Position numbers and translations under genes: made by a program | Assembly: GCA_900768755.1 (NCBI GenBank) | Contig: CAAGDV010000031.1 | Span: 42,430-106,429 of the forward strand | DNA from: Lachnospiraceae bacterium | Lineage (GTDB): Bacteria > Bacillota > Clostridia > Lachnospirales > Lachnospiraceae | Reading direction: 5' to 3' | Length of the DNA stretch: 64,000 bases | Shown: one piece after another, positions 26,638 through 34,408 of the stretch | How the letters are laid out: each line of letters begins with the position of its first letter | Numbering within the stretch: position 1 is the stretch's first letter | Notes under the pieces: model-generated | Told to the model about the DNA's origin: nothing | The model's database searches: none | The model's input: only the letters and a program-made list of their open reading frames with translations

Positions 26638-27128
26638 TGGAGAAAGTAACAATGTCTGCAAAAAATAAAATAGAAAAACTGGCATCCGATTTTGAAAGCT
26701 GTCAGAAAATACTGTGTGCCATTGGAGATGAAAAACGCCAGCACCTTATCGTCGAAATGATGAAAATGGGTAAATGTTCCGGCGTAAGAGTAGGAGAAAT
26801 CACAGAAAAGACACATCTTTCAAGACCTGCCGTATCTCATCATCTTCAGATTCTGAAAGAAGCCGGGATTTTGAAGATAAGAAGGGAAGGTACCATGAAC
26901 TTTTACTATTTTGATCCGGATATGGATTCCTTCGAAAAACTGATAGGAGTGTTGCAAAAGGCGATAGAAATCGCATCAGAACTTCCGGACAGAAGTAACA
27001 TGTTGAGGTTGACATTGACAACGTATTGCGTTTTGTGTATTATGTGTTATAAAGGAGACGAGAGGAAAAAAATTCCAAAGGACATTCATATAATTGGAAA
27101 AGAACTTAAAATATTTAACATTATGTGA
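26637..27128 (+). CDS. ArsR-family winged-helix regulator with an unusual C-terminal tail
   Basis: Residues about 20-105 form an ArsR winged helix with recognition region LSRPAVSHHLQILKEAGILK. It overlaps the nitroreductase stop by one base and probably controls that gene or itself. The family usually ends near IEIASELPDR; here 44 more residues follow, cysteine-containing and unlike the body, and they coincide with a strong promoter (27015-27043). The original stop was probably lost when the adjacent A+T-rich segment was acquired or rearranged. Confidence 0.82.
   Translation: MEKVTMSAKNKIEKLASDFESCQKILCAIGDEKRQHLIVEMMKMGKCSGVRVGEITEKTHLSRPAVSHHLQILKEAGILKIRREGTMNFYYFDPDMDSFEKLIGVLQKAIEIASELPDRSNMLRLTLTTYCVLCIMCYKGDERKKIPKDIHIIGKELKIFNIM
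27009..27043 (+). promoter_or_regulatory. Strong promoter inside the 3' end of the ArsR gene
   Basis: Two tandem TTGACA hexamers (27009-27014, 27015-27020) precede TATTAT (27038-27043); the second is spaced by exactly 17 bases. It should drive the A+T-rich protease locus downstream. Confidence 0.75.
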
Positions 27129-27179
27129 CAGAAAGCGAATTTGTAAGAAACACTTAATGACAAATAAGGGGGAAAAACA

Positions 27180-27266
27180 GTGATAAAAAGCATATTTAAT
27201 AGAAAGAATGAAAGTGAAGCATTAAAACTACGTAATATGTATTTAAATGTTCCTATCTATAACTAA
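27180..27266 (+). CDS. Candidate 28-residue peptide upstream of the protease gene
   Basis: GTG 27180 lies seven bases after AAGGGGG (27166-27172). The product reads MIKSIFNRKNESEALKLRNM then YLNVPIYN. It is basic at the N-terminus, with a hydrophobic/aromatic end. It sits between the promoter at 27015 and the protease. No family recognised. It could be a peptide signal, a protease substrate or a leader peptide. An A+T hairpin (27254-27276, TATCTATA/TATAGATA) overlaps its stop. Confidence 0.4.
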   Translation: MIKSIFNRKNESEALKLRNMYLNVPIYN

Positions 27267-27334
27267 AATATAGATATGATTTTTCATCCCCCTAAAAGAA
27301 AAAATACAAGTATATTTGAAAGGCTGAGGTAAAG

Positions 27335-28512
27335 ATGAAAAAATATTTGGAAAAATAGTTGCTATTGTACTTATGATTTCATTAATTCTATCAGGAAAAA
27401 CGAGTTTTGTATTTGCAAAGACGGAAGATAATATATTTTTTACGGCATCCTCTGAAAATTTTGCAAAATACATCCCAAAAGAAGTAAATAAATTTGCTCG
27501 GGATAATTACATTGAACTTATATTATGTGCAGAGGATTATAAAACCGATTTTCAACTTACAGACGATGATTTTATAGACATTAAGCTTGGAGAACCATTC
27601 TGTATCTACAAAATAGGGGATAGTGAACAAAAGGGGATTTATTATTACCCTTTGATTAATTCTGAAAATCAATTCATTCTTTTAATGACAATTATTGATA
27701 CCAATCATTCGATGCAGTATTGTTTGAGCAATGAATTTATTGATATATTAAATCAAATTGATTATTACAATATTGATTATGTGTTTTATGAGGATGAAGA
27801 GGATGTAATAGCACAAAGTTGCGCAGACATATTTTATCTATATAATAGTGAGACCGAAACCAGCTCAAAAGTGGATTATTATGATATTCATAGAAGAATA
27901 ATATCCTCAATGAAGTCTTTAGAAGAAATAAATATTGAAGAGAATAGTAATAATACAGATGCCAATGTCAAGGAAAGATACACGCGCTCGTTTTCTACAG
28001 ATATTGAGGAAACTGGACGTTGCGTAAAAATGTTTCAATTGTGTAATGCACAGGGACAGTTTTCAAAAGGCATGTGTTGGGCTGCATCGGTTGCAACGAT
28101 GGTCAATTATATTAATGGAAGCAATATATCAGCAATGCAGGTATGCAATTTAATGAATATAGGGTATGATGAAGGTGGCGATATATATGATAAGAAAGCT
28201 GCATTACTAAAATTTGGTTTGCAGTATCATATATGCTGGACTACATTGAATTGGGATAAAATACAAAGAAATATTGACATGAAAATGCCAATTGCCATGT
28301 CAGCAACATCCACGGATGGTATGCATGCAGTAACTTTAGTGGGATATAGAATCGTACAATTTAACAGATATATTGCCATTTGGGATTCTGCTTCAAATGG
28401 GGGGAATGGAGCAATGAAAATTATAAATTATTCTGGTAAGTATACAACTTTTAGATCTGATGTGAGTGGACCCGTTTTTACTTGGATAGAGTCTTTGTAT
28501 TACTATAATTGA
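27335..28512 (+). pseudogene. Secreted papain/C39-like cysteine protease with a one-base frameshift at the start
   Basis: The only start with a ribosome binding site is ATG 27335, after GAGGT, but it runs into TAG after seven codons. One extra A in the six-A run (27338-27343) would give MKKIFGKIVAIVLMISLILS and a following SGKTSFVFAK, a perfect signal peptide joined to the long frame. As written, the long frame can begin only at ATG 27373 (379 residues), giving a shortened signal. The C-terminal domain has Cys235 in GMCWAASV, His318 in GMHAVTLVGY and Asp338 in IWDSAS (numbered from 27373). The region is visibly richer in A+T than its neighbours, suggesting transfer. The protein is otherwise intact, so it may be phase-variable rather than dead. 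Confidence 0.7.
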
Positions 28513-28525
28513 AACGGGGGATAAA

Positions 28526-29431
28526 ATGAAAAGAAATATAATTGTACATGTATTGTTGCTCGTCATAATGGTATCCGTATTTTCCGGATGCACAAAAAAG
28601 AAACATATCATGTACGGTAAAGAATTATTTGGAATTGACCGATGCGATTCAATCGAACTCCGGTCAGGGGCCGGTTCTGACACACGCGTCATAGAGGATG
28701 CAGAAGAAGCGGGAGGACTCTTAGACCTTATTCTATCTTTAGAGTATACGCCAAAGGACATTACTCCTTTGGAGGGTGGTCGCGTGATGAAGATAAACAC
28801 CCCGGACGGGGATGTATCCGTGACTTTTTACAGCAATTATGCGTATTTCAAAGGACAGTATTATGAACTGAATCAGGAAATCGGGGAGACACTCTACAAA
28901 TATCAGAATTATCTGAATATGAAGGAAGCTGAAGCTGAGACTGTCAAAATGGCAGGAGAGATAGTTGACAGCCTCAGCGCGGCGTATGTTTTTGATGCTG
29001 CGGTAATTGAGAATCCTGATGCGCAATACGCTGATGCCAGAAACATTGCACCCGGACTTTCTGAATTAGAGACAAAAGAGGATGCGGCAATCGCACTCCT
29101 TACCCTTTATGAGGCATTGTGGGAAGAGGCATGGTCATACGACTTTGCAGAATATATGACCTATGTCAGACATGCAAACGACACGGGCGAAGAAGTGGAT
29201 GCCGAAAACGAAATGTACATAATGGGAACGGATTTTCTTCACAGGCAGGAGACCATAGAGGCATTGCTTGCATTTGACTGCTTCTATGACAAGCTTTCTA
29301 AGACCGGAGTTGAACGACTGAAGAAGGACTTCGATAATTTTGCCTTGATAATTGAGCTGGCTGAAAGAAAAGCATACGGATATGCAGAAAGGCATACATA
29401 TTTTGATATATATCGAAATGCTTTGAAATAG
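28526..29431 (+). CDS. Lipoprotein of unknown function
   Basis: The 301-residue protein has a lipoprotein signal peptide with the lipobox FSGC at about residues 19-22. The rest is soluble, acidic and helical, with no recognised domain. GGGGG precedes the ATG by 7 bases, 14 bases after the protease gene, so it may share the transcript; its base composition resembles the chromosome, not the protease. Confidence 0.75.
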   Translation: MKRNIIVHVLLLVIMVSVFSGCTKKKHIMYGKELFGIDRCDSIELRSGAGSDTRVIEDAEEAGGLLDLILSLEYTPKDITPLEGGRVMKINTPDGDVSVTFYSNYAYFKGQYYELNQEIGETLYKYQNYLNMKEAEAETVKMAGEIVDSLSAAYVFDAAVIENPDAQYADARNIAPGLSELETKEDAAIALLTLYEALWEEAWSYDFAEYMTYVRHANDTGEEVDAENEMYIMGTDFLHRQETIEALLAFDCFYDKLSKTGVERLKKDFDNFALIIELAERKAYGYAERHTYFDIYRNALK

Positions 29432-29461
29432 GAATCAGGTGATGCGCCGGTCATGCCACGG

Positions 29462-29489
29462 TTGCATAAAACAGATAATTTGTTATAAT
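29462..29489 (+). promoter_or_regulatory. Extended -10 promoter upstream of the first MarR gene
   Basis: TTGCAT (29462-29467), 16 bases, then TATAAT (29484-29489) preceded by TGT, an extended -10 element. Confidence 0.6.
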
Positions 29490-29520
29490 ATTCTGTAAGT
29501 ATAACAGAGGTGCGTGCAGT

Positions 29521-29955
29521 ATGAATATTATAAAAAATCTCAGAGGCGGAAAGTTTACCAGACTTCTTGAAAAGACCATGACCGATGTAAAGAACAGAAC
29601 CGGCCTTAACAGGCTGGAGCTGGAGGTAATATATCTGTTGTCACATTATGATGAGATGACGACATTGACGGATATATGCCGGTATACTCAGATGAACAAA
29701 GGGCATATCTCAACCACCCTTGACGACCTGGAGCAGAAAGGGTACGTGGTGTGCAGAAGGGACGACAGAGACCACAGATATGTCAAATATGAGCTTACCG
29801 GCGTGTCCGGGCAGATTTGCAGGGATATGGAGGAGCTTTGGTCCGCACTCATAACGAAAGTAGTTGAGGGGATTGAAGAGAGAGAACTTGAGGTGTTTAA
29901 TGACGTGTCGGATCAGATAAGCCGGAATATCGACAGACTGCTTGACAATGAATAA
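29521..29955 (+). CDS. MarR-family transcriptional regulator
   Basis: The 144-residue protein has a winged-helix domain with recognition helix YTQMNKGHISTTLDDLEQKG and wing CRRDDRDHRYVKYELT, typical of MarR. It is monocistronic, between its own extended -10 promoter and the next promoter at 29992. Target unknown. Confidence 0.88.
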   Translation: MNIIKNLRGGKFTRLLEKTMTDVKNRTGLNRLELEVIYLLSHYDEMTTLTDICRYTQMNKGHISTTLDDLEQKGYVVCRRDDRDHRYVKYELTGVSGQICRDMEELWSALITKVVEGIEERELEVFNDVSDQISRNIDRLLDNE

Positions 29956-29991
29956 GTTATGTGTGTTTTTTGTGAAGTTTTTTCATAAAGG

Positions 29992-30019
29992 TTGACATTG
30001 GATTTTTATGTGATATAAT
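29992..30019 (+). promoter_or_regulatory. Strong promoter of the citrate synthase operon leader
   Basis: TTGACA (29992-29997), 16 bases, then TATAAT (30014-30019) with TGA just upstream (extended -10). Transcription should start near 30026. Confidence 0.8.
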
Positions 30020-30087
30020 CTGAATATAAAGTTTGGAAACAAACTATTATATGTGCTTTCAGAAGCACATATTTTATTACCAAAGAT

Positions 30088-30114
30088 TTAGCACTCATGC
30101 GCTCAGAGTGCTAA
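30088..30114 (+). promoter_or_regulatory. Perfect CIRCE operator (HrcA binding site)
   Basis: TTAGCACTC (30088-30096), nine bases, then GAGTGCTAA (30106-30114): the exact CIRCE consensus bound by heat-shock repressor HrcA, normally found before hrcA-dnaK and groESL. Here it lies about 62-88 bases downstream of the predicted transcription start and 119 bases before a MarR-like gene. Confidence 0.88.
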
Positions 30115-30133
30115 CACTCATTTGGATTAGATT

Positions 30134-30166
30134 GGGGAGTGACCGCCGGTTGCTTCCCTTATTTTT
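30134..30166 (+). terminator. Terminator-like hairpin in the leader
   Basis: GGGGAGTGACC (30134-30144) pairs with GGTTGCTTCCC (30148-30158) with three wobbles, then TTATTTTT. It lies between CIRCE and the first gene, so it is a candidate attenuator. Confidence 0.6.
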
Positions 30167-30232
30167 CCAAAACAATATCGAAACCAATGTGTGCGGTTCT
30201 TTTTGAGCCGAATAATCAGAAGGAGGTACGCT

Positions 30233-30739
30233 ATGACGGAGAAAAATGACAATGAAGATATCATCAGGATGTCCAATGAATTGATTTACCAGAGACACTT
30301 ATTCAACCGGGAGTACATGAAAGATGTTTTTTTGAAGATGAGCATTCCTGAATACATTGCGCTTCAGTATATATGCGCTGAGGAGACATCCGACATCTAT
30401 TCGGGGCGCACGTACCTTAAGGAGCTGGCGGACAAACTACGGATGAATATGCGGCAGATTTCGCAGATGGTTTCAAGGCTCCGCGATGCCGGATACGTGG
30501 TCTGGTCCCATGACGGCAACGGTAGCGACGGCACCTATGTGATGATTACCGAGAGCGGCCGGAATATGTTAAACAATCAGGAAGAGATTTTTAAAAAGTA
30601 CTACGGAAAGGTATTTGAAAAATTCGGCAGGGACAACCTGATACAGCTTCTTCAGCTTATGAAACAGCTGGAGACCGTGATGAGCAGCGAGATGGAGAAG
30701 ATGGAGGTGGGCAGAGATGATGACAGAGCAGATGAATGA
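30233..30739 (+). CDS. MarR-like winged-helix regulator
   Basis: The 168-residue protein has a winged helix (about residues 55-115) with MNMRQISQMVSRLRDAGYV as the recognition region and a helical C-terminus. AGAAGGAGG lies 6 bases before ATG 30233; an open frame upstream to 30191 crosses leader hairpin sequence and is not used. The end overlaps the citrate synthase gene by 23 bases, so the pair is translationally coupled and it may regulate that enzyme. Confidence 0.82.
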   Translation: MTEKNDNEDIIRMSNELIYQRHLFNREYMKDVFLKMSIPEYIALQYICAEETSDIYSGRTYLKELADKLRMNMRQISQMVSRLRDAGYVVWSHDGNGSDGTYVMITESGRNMLNNQEEIFKKYYGKVFEKFGRDNLIQLLQLMKQLETVMSSEMEKMEVGRDDDRADE

Positions 30740-32057
30740 GTATGTACGGCAGCTGGAAGCGGTGTGCCGGGATAATGACAACATTGCGCCCTGCCTGTTT
30801 GAAGAATACGGCGTGAATCAGGGCCTTCGCGACGAGAACGGAAAAGGCGTGCTCACCGGGCTTACCAATATATCCAAGATTGTGTCATCCAAAATTATCC
30901 AAAACCGCATGGTGCCGTGTGACGGCGAACTGTGGTACCGAGGCTACCGCGTTGAGGATCTGATTAACGGTCTTTCGGAGAATGAACTTGGATTTGAAAA
31001 AATAGCATATCTGCTTTTAATCGGCAATATGCCCGATGAGAACGAAGAGAAGGAGTTCAAAAAAATAATCGGAGCCTGCCGGACTCTTCCGACCAATTTT
31101 ACGCGCGACGTCATTATGAAAGCTCCGTCTGAGGATGTGATGAATTCCATGACGAGAAGCATACTTACGCTCGCCTCATACGACAGGAAGGCAAAGAATC
31201 CGGGTGTGGATAATTCGCTCAGACAGTGCATCCAGCTCATCAGCGAGTTTCCGCTGCTGGCGGTCTACGGGTACAATGCGTACAACCATTACGAGCGCAA
31301 TGAGAGTATGTATATTCACCGCCCCGACAAAAAACTGTCCACCGCCGAGAATCTTTTGATGATGATGAGGCCGGATAAAAAATACACCCTGACCGAAGCC
31401 AAGGTCCTTGACACGGCGCTCATTCTGCACATGGAACACGGAGGCGGCAATAATTCGACATTTACGACCAGGGTTGTCACTTCATCCGGTTCAGACACCT
31501 ACTCGACCATGGCAGCGGCTATGTGTTCGCTCAAAGGGCCAAAACACGGCGGAGCCAACATTAAGGTTATGGAGATGATGGCGGATATCCGAAAGCATGT
31601 AAAGGATTATGCGGACAAGGACGAGGTCGAAGCTTATCTGGCAAAGATTGTGGACAGAGAGGCGTTTGACCGCAAAGGGCTTATCTACGGAATGGGGCAT
31701 GCTGTTTATTCAATCTCCGACCCGAGAGAGAAGATTTTTAAGGGCTATGTAAAGCAGCTTGCCGAGGAAAAACACAGGCAGAAGGAGCTTATGTTGTATG
31801 AGAATATTGAGGTCTTGGCGCCGAAGGTAATTGCAGAGAAGCGGCGGATTTACAAAGGCGTCAGCCCGAATGTGGATTTTTACAGCGGTTTTGTGTATGA
31901 CATGCTCGATATTCCGCTTGAACTCTACACGGCGATGTTTGCAATTGCGAGGATTGTGGGCTGGAGTGCGCACAGGATAGAAGAGATGATATGTGCGGAC
32001 AAAATCATCCGTCCGGCATATATGAGCGTGATGGAAGAAAAAACATACGTGCAATGA
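30717..32057 (+). CDS. Citrate synthase family enzyme
   Basis: The 446-residue protein condenses acetyl-CoA (or propionyl-CoA) with oxaloacetate, at the entry to the oxidative branch leading to 2-oxoglutarate. The substrate regions LHMEHGGGNNSTF and the CoA-binding region KGPKHGGAN, plus GMGHAVYSISDPRE with the catalytic aspartate, are present. The length and the MTEQMNEYVRQ N-terminal extension are as in Clostridia enzymes. GGAGGTGGG precedes two adjacent ATG codons (30717, 30720) inside the preceding gene. Methylcitrate synthase is an alternative name. Confidence 0.93.
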   Translation: MMTEQMNEYVRQLEAVCRDNDNIAPCLFEEYGVNQGLRDENGKGVLTGLTNISKIVSSKIIQNRMVPCDGELWYRGYRVEDLINGLSENELGFEKIAYLLLIGNMPDENEEKEFKKIIGACRTLPTNFTRDVIMKAPSEDVMNSMTRSILTLASYDRKAKNPGVDNSLRQCIQLISEFPLLAVYGYNAYNHYERNESMYIHRPDKKLSTAENLLMMMRPDKKYTLTEAKVLDTALILHMEHGGGNNSTFTTRVVTSSGSDTYSTMAAAMCSLKGPKHGGANIKVMEMMADIRKHVKDYADKDEVEAYLAKIVDREAFDRKGLIYGMGHAVYSISDPREKIFKGYVKQLAEEKHRQKELMLYENIEVLAPKVIAEKRRIYKGVSPNVDFYSGFVYDMLDIPLELYTAMFAIARIVGWSAHRIEEMICADKIIRPAYMSVMEEKTYVQ

Positions 32058-32137
32058 GTCATGTTTTGTAAAAAAGGACAGAATACTGTAAACACAGAAA
32101 CACGAAAGAATCGTAATATCATACACCAATGTGAGTT

Positions 32138-32193
32138 AACCGACCTCCGCGAACCGGACTGCAATCCGGTTTGCGGAGATCGGTTCTTTTTTT
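32138..32193 (+). terminator. Strong terminator after citrate synthase
   Basis: A 21-bp stem (32138-32158 with 32165-32185; one mismatch, one wobble), 6-base loop and a T7 run. Confidence 0.93.
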
Positions 32194-32220
32194 GTGCAAT
32201 AAGCCGTTATGCAGAAATTA
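32194..32220 (+). repeat. Post-terminator repeat, copy 2
   Basis: GTGCAATAAGCCGTTATGCA followed by GAAATTA begins directly after the T-run of the citrate synthase terminator. A further ACACAAATT matches the continuation of copy 1. Confidence 0.6.
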
Positions 32221-32297
32221 CACAAATTTTACCTATGCGAGATTTTATCTTTTACATCCCAAGATTAGTATCAGAATAAATCGGGAGGAAGAATGCT

Positions 32298-33260
32298 GTG
32301 GAAATTAGATTGGTAAATATATGCAAAAATTTCGGAACCCAGTTTCAGATAAACAATTTGAACATGATGATTTCATCGGGCGAGTTTGCAACTTTCCTCG
32401 GACCGTCGGGCTGCGGTAAAACAACAATTCTAAGGATGATTGCGGGCTTGGAAACGCCGGATACCGGCGAAATATGGTATGACGATACCTGTGTTTTTTC
32501 TTCGCAGAACAGAATAAATGTGTCGCCGGAAAAAAGAAATCTCGGATTTGTATTTCAGGATTTTGCACTCTGGCCGCACATGAGCGTGTACGAGAATGTG
32601 GCTTTTCCCTTAAGAGCAAGAAAAGAGAAGGTTAATCTCGATGCAAAAGTGAAGGAAGCGCTTCACATTGTCCGTCTGGATGAACTCTCACAGCGCTATC
32701 CGGGTCAGTTGTCGGGAGGACAGCAGCAGAGAGTTGCTTTTGCGCGGGCAATTGTAGGACAGCCTTGCTGTATTTTGTTTGACGAGCCGCTGTCGGCGCT
32801 TGATGCAATTCTGCGCGATGAGATGCGCGTGGAGATAAAGCGGCTGACAGAAAGTTTGAAAGTTACATCTGTTTTCGTAACACATGACCAGACGGAAGCG
32901 ATGAGCATGAGCGACAAGATTTTTGTCATGGAAAAAGGTACGGTTCATCAGGTGGGAAGCCCCGAAGAAATCTACAATAATCCCAGGACAAGATTTGTGG
33001 CGAATTTTATCGGCAAATCCAACTGGATTGACGATGATGTTATGGTCAGACCAGAAAATGTGTCACTCACGGAAATACCGAACAGTGTGTGCTATACGGC
33101 TGAAATAATTCAGCAGCAGTTCTTGGGGAATACCTATGAAATTCAACTTGATATGAATGGTAACAGATGGGTTGTTCAGTCGCCGAACAGGCAGAAACAG
33201 CAGTCGTTACGCATCTATATAAACAAAGATTGCCTGAAATTGTTTCAGGCGACAGCATAA
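32298..33260 (+). CDS. ABC transporter ATPase (ferric iron/phosphonate/polyamine type)
   Basis: The 320-residue ATPase has Walker A GPSGCGKTT, signature LSGGQQQRVAFARA, Walker B CILFDEPLSALDA, the switch histidine in VFVTHDQTEA and a C-terminal TOBE-like domain with an MVRPENV block, placing it in the PotA/FbpC class. GTG 32298 follows GGGAGG by nine bases. With the next two genes it forms an importer; iron, 2-aminoethylphosphonate or polyamines are possible substrates. Confidence 0.9.
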   Translation: MEIRLVNICKNFGTQFQINNLNMMISSGEFATFLGPSGCGKTTILRMIAGLETPDTGEIWYDDTCVFSSQNRINVSPEKRNLGFVFQDFALWPHMSVYENVAFPLRARKEKVNLDAKVKEALHIVRLDELSQRYPGQLSGGQQQRVAFARAIVGQPCCILFDEPLSALDAILRDEMRVEIKRLTESLKVTSVFVTHDQTEAMSMSDKIFVMEKGTVHQVGSPEEIYNNPRTRFVANFIGKSNWIDDDVMVRPENVSLTEIPNSVCYTAEIIQQQFLGNTYEIQLDMNGNRWVVQSPNRQKQQSLRIYINKDCLKLFQATA

Positions 33261-33274
33261 GAAGGAGAATTGCA

Positions 33275-34366
33275 ATGAAAAAAAGAGTAAAAAGAGTACT
33301 TAGCGTATTATTGGCAACGACGTGTGTCCTTATGATGGGAGCTTGCAAAAAGTCGTCCGAACCGACCAAGACAACATCTAATCAGCCGTCAAAAACCGAA
33401 GGCAGCAATACGTCTGCAACCACAGAAAACGAAACAACAAAAGAGCAGAATAAAGAATTGAGCGGAAAGGTTGTGGTATATATGCCGAGCCCTTCCGGAT
33501 TGAATGAAAAATATGTTGCCGATTTTGAGGCAAAAACAGGTGTGACGGTAGAGTTGTTTGAAGGTACCACGGGTGAAATCCTTGCAAGGCTTGAAACGGA
33601 AAAAGACAACCCGATTGCGGATGTTGTTGTGCTTGCATCTTGGTCGGACGGTCTGGCATTGAAGGCGGACGGCGGACTTTTAAGCTACCCTGAAGCCGAG
33701 AATGCAGACAAGCTTTACGACGGATGGATAGATGACGATAGTATGCTGTTTGGCACAAGTGCATCGGCAGTCGGCGTGATTTACAATACAACGCTCATTG
33801 ACAGTCTTGACGCAGACTGGTCTGATCTGGCATCAGACAGCTACAAGGATATGCTCGCAATTGCGGACCCTGAAAAGTCAGGTTCATGCAAGGATTTTCT
33901 TGCTGGATATATGTACGCTTTCAATGAGGACTGGAGTGCATTTACGGGAATGGCACAGAATGGAATGACTGTTCCGGGCGCCAACAAGGCAGCGCTTGAA
34001 TCCGTATTGACGGGTGAGAAGGCAATACTTGTAGCCGGTGTTGATTACAATGCATATTCCAACATCAAAAAGGGCGAGCCGATTCAGATATATTACCCGA
34101 AGTCCGGAACGGTTATCAATCCCAGACCTGCAATGATATTGAGCACAAGCAAAAACGTGGATAATGCGAAGGCTTTCATTGATTATCTTATGAGCGATGA
34201 CGCACAGAAGCTTGTATCAGACGCATACCTTCTGCCGGGCAGAAGTGACATCACCTGCGATAACAGAAGCAATGTGGCTGACATTCCGACGCTTGCCACT
34301 GACTGGAACTGGATGATGGAGCATGCAGATACAATAGCATCAAAACTGAATGAGCTTTGCAAATAA
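33275..34366 (+). CDS. Extracellular solute-binding lipoprotein of the same ABC importer
   Basis: The 363-residue protein has a lipoprotein signal peptide (lipobox MGAC at about residues 21-24), a Thr/Ser-rich linker, and a type II periplasmic-binding fold starting KVVVYMPSPSG. The class includes Fe3+, 2-aminoethylphosphonate and thiamine binders. ATG 33275 follows AAGGAGA; an open frame upstream to 33167 overlaps the ATPase gene and is rejected. Confidence 0.9.
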   Translation: MKKRVKRVLSVLLATTCVLMMGACKKSSEPTKTTSNQPSKTEGSNTSATTENETTKEQNKELSGKVVVYMPSPSGLNEKYVADFEAKTGVTVELFEGTTGEILARLETEKDNPIADVVVLASWSDGLALKADGGLLSYPEAENADKLYDGWIDDDSMLFGTSASAVGVIYNTTLIDSLDADWSDLASDSYKDMLAIADPEKSGSCKDFLAGYMYAFNEDWSAFTGMAQNGMTVPGANKAALESVLTGEKAILVAGVDYNAYSNIKKGEPIQIYYPKSGTVINPRPAMILSTSKNVDNAKAFIDYLMSDDAQKLVSDAYLLPGRSDITCDNRSNVADIPTLATDWNWMMEHADTIASKLNELCK

Positions 34367-34408
34367 TTTTTTCCAAAGACAAAACAAAAACAAAGGGATA
34401 ATAAGTAT

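Larger units (their letters stand above)
30031..30205 (+). ncRNA. Structured leader RNA upstream of the MarR-like/citrate synthase operon
   Basis: The untranslated stretch forms, in order: a GTTTG/CAAAC stem closed by a GAAA tetraloop (30031-30044); a 10-bp hairpin ATATGTGCTT/AAGCACATAT with a TTTTATT tail (30049-30078); the CIRCE inverted repeat (30088-30114); an 11-bp wobble-containing hairpin with GCC loop and TTATTTTT tail (30134-30166); and CGGTTC/GAGCCG (30194-30210). GACCGC of the fourth hairpin can instead pair with GCGGTT at 30193-30198, which would open that terminator. No known riboswitch class was recognised. Confidence 0.5.

Noticed and set aside
27094..27183. A second possible small peptide frame (TTG start, 29 codons) before the 28-residue one
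   Set aside because: The start is weak, the upstream AAAGG is too distant and the product is merely basic; not listed as a gene.
30134..30158. Resemblance of GAGTGACCGC to the T-box core (GGGTGG-N-ACCGC)
   Set aside because: Bases are missing from the core, the leader is too short for a T-box stem I and specifier loop, and the downstream genes are not amino-acid or tRNA-ligase genes.
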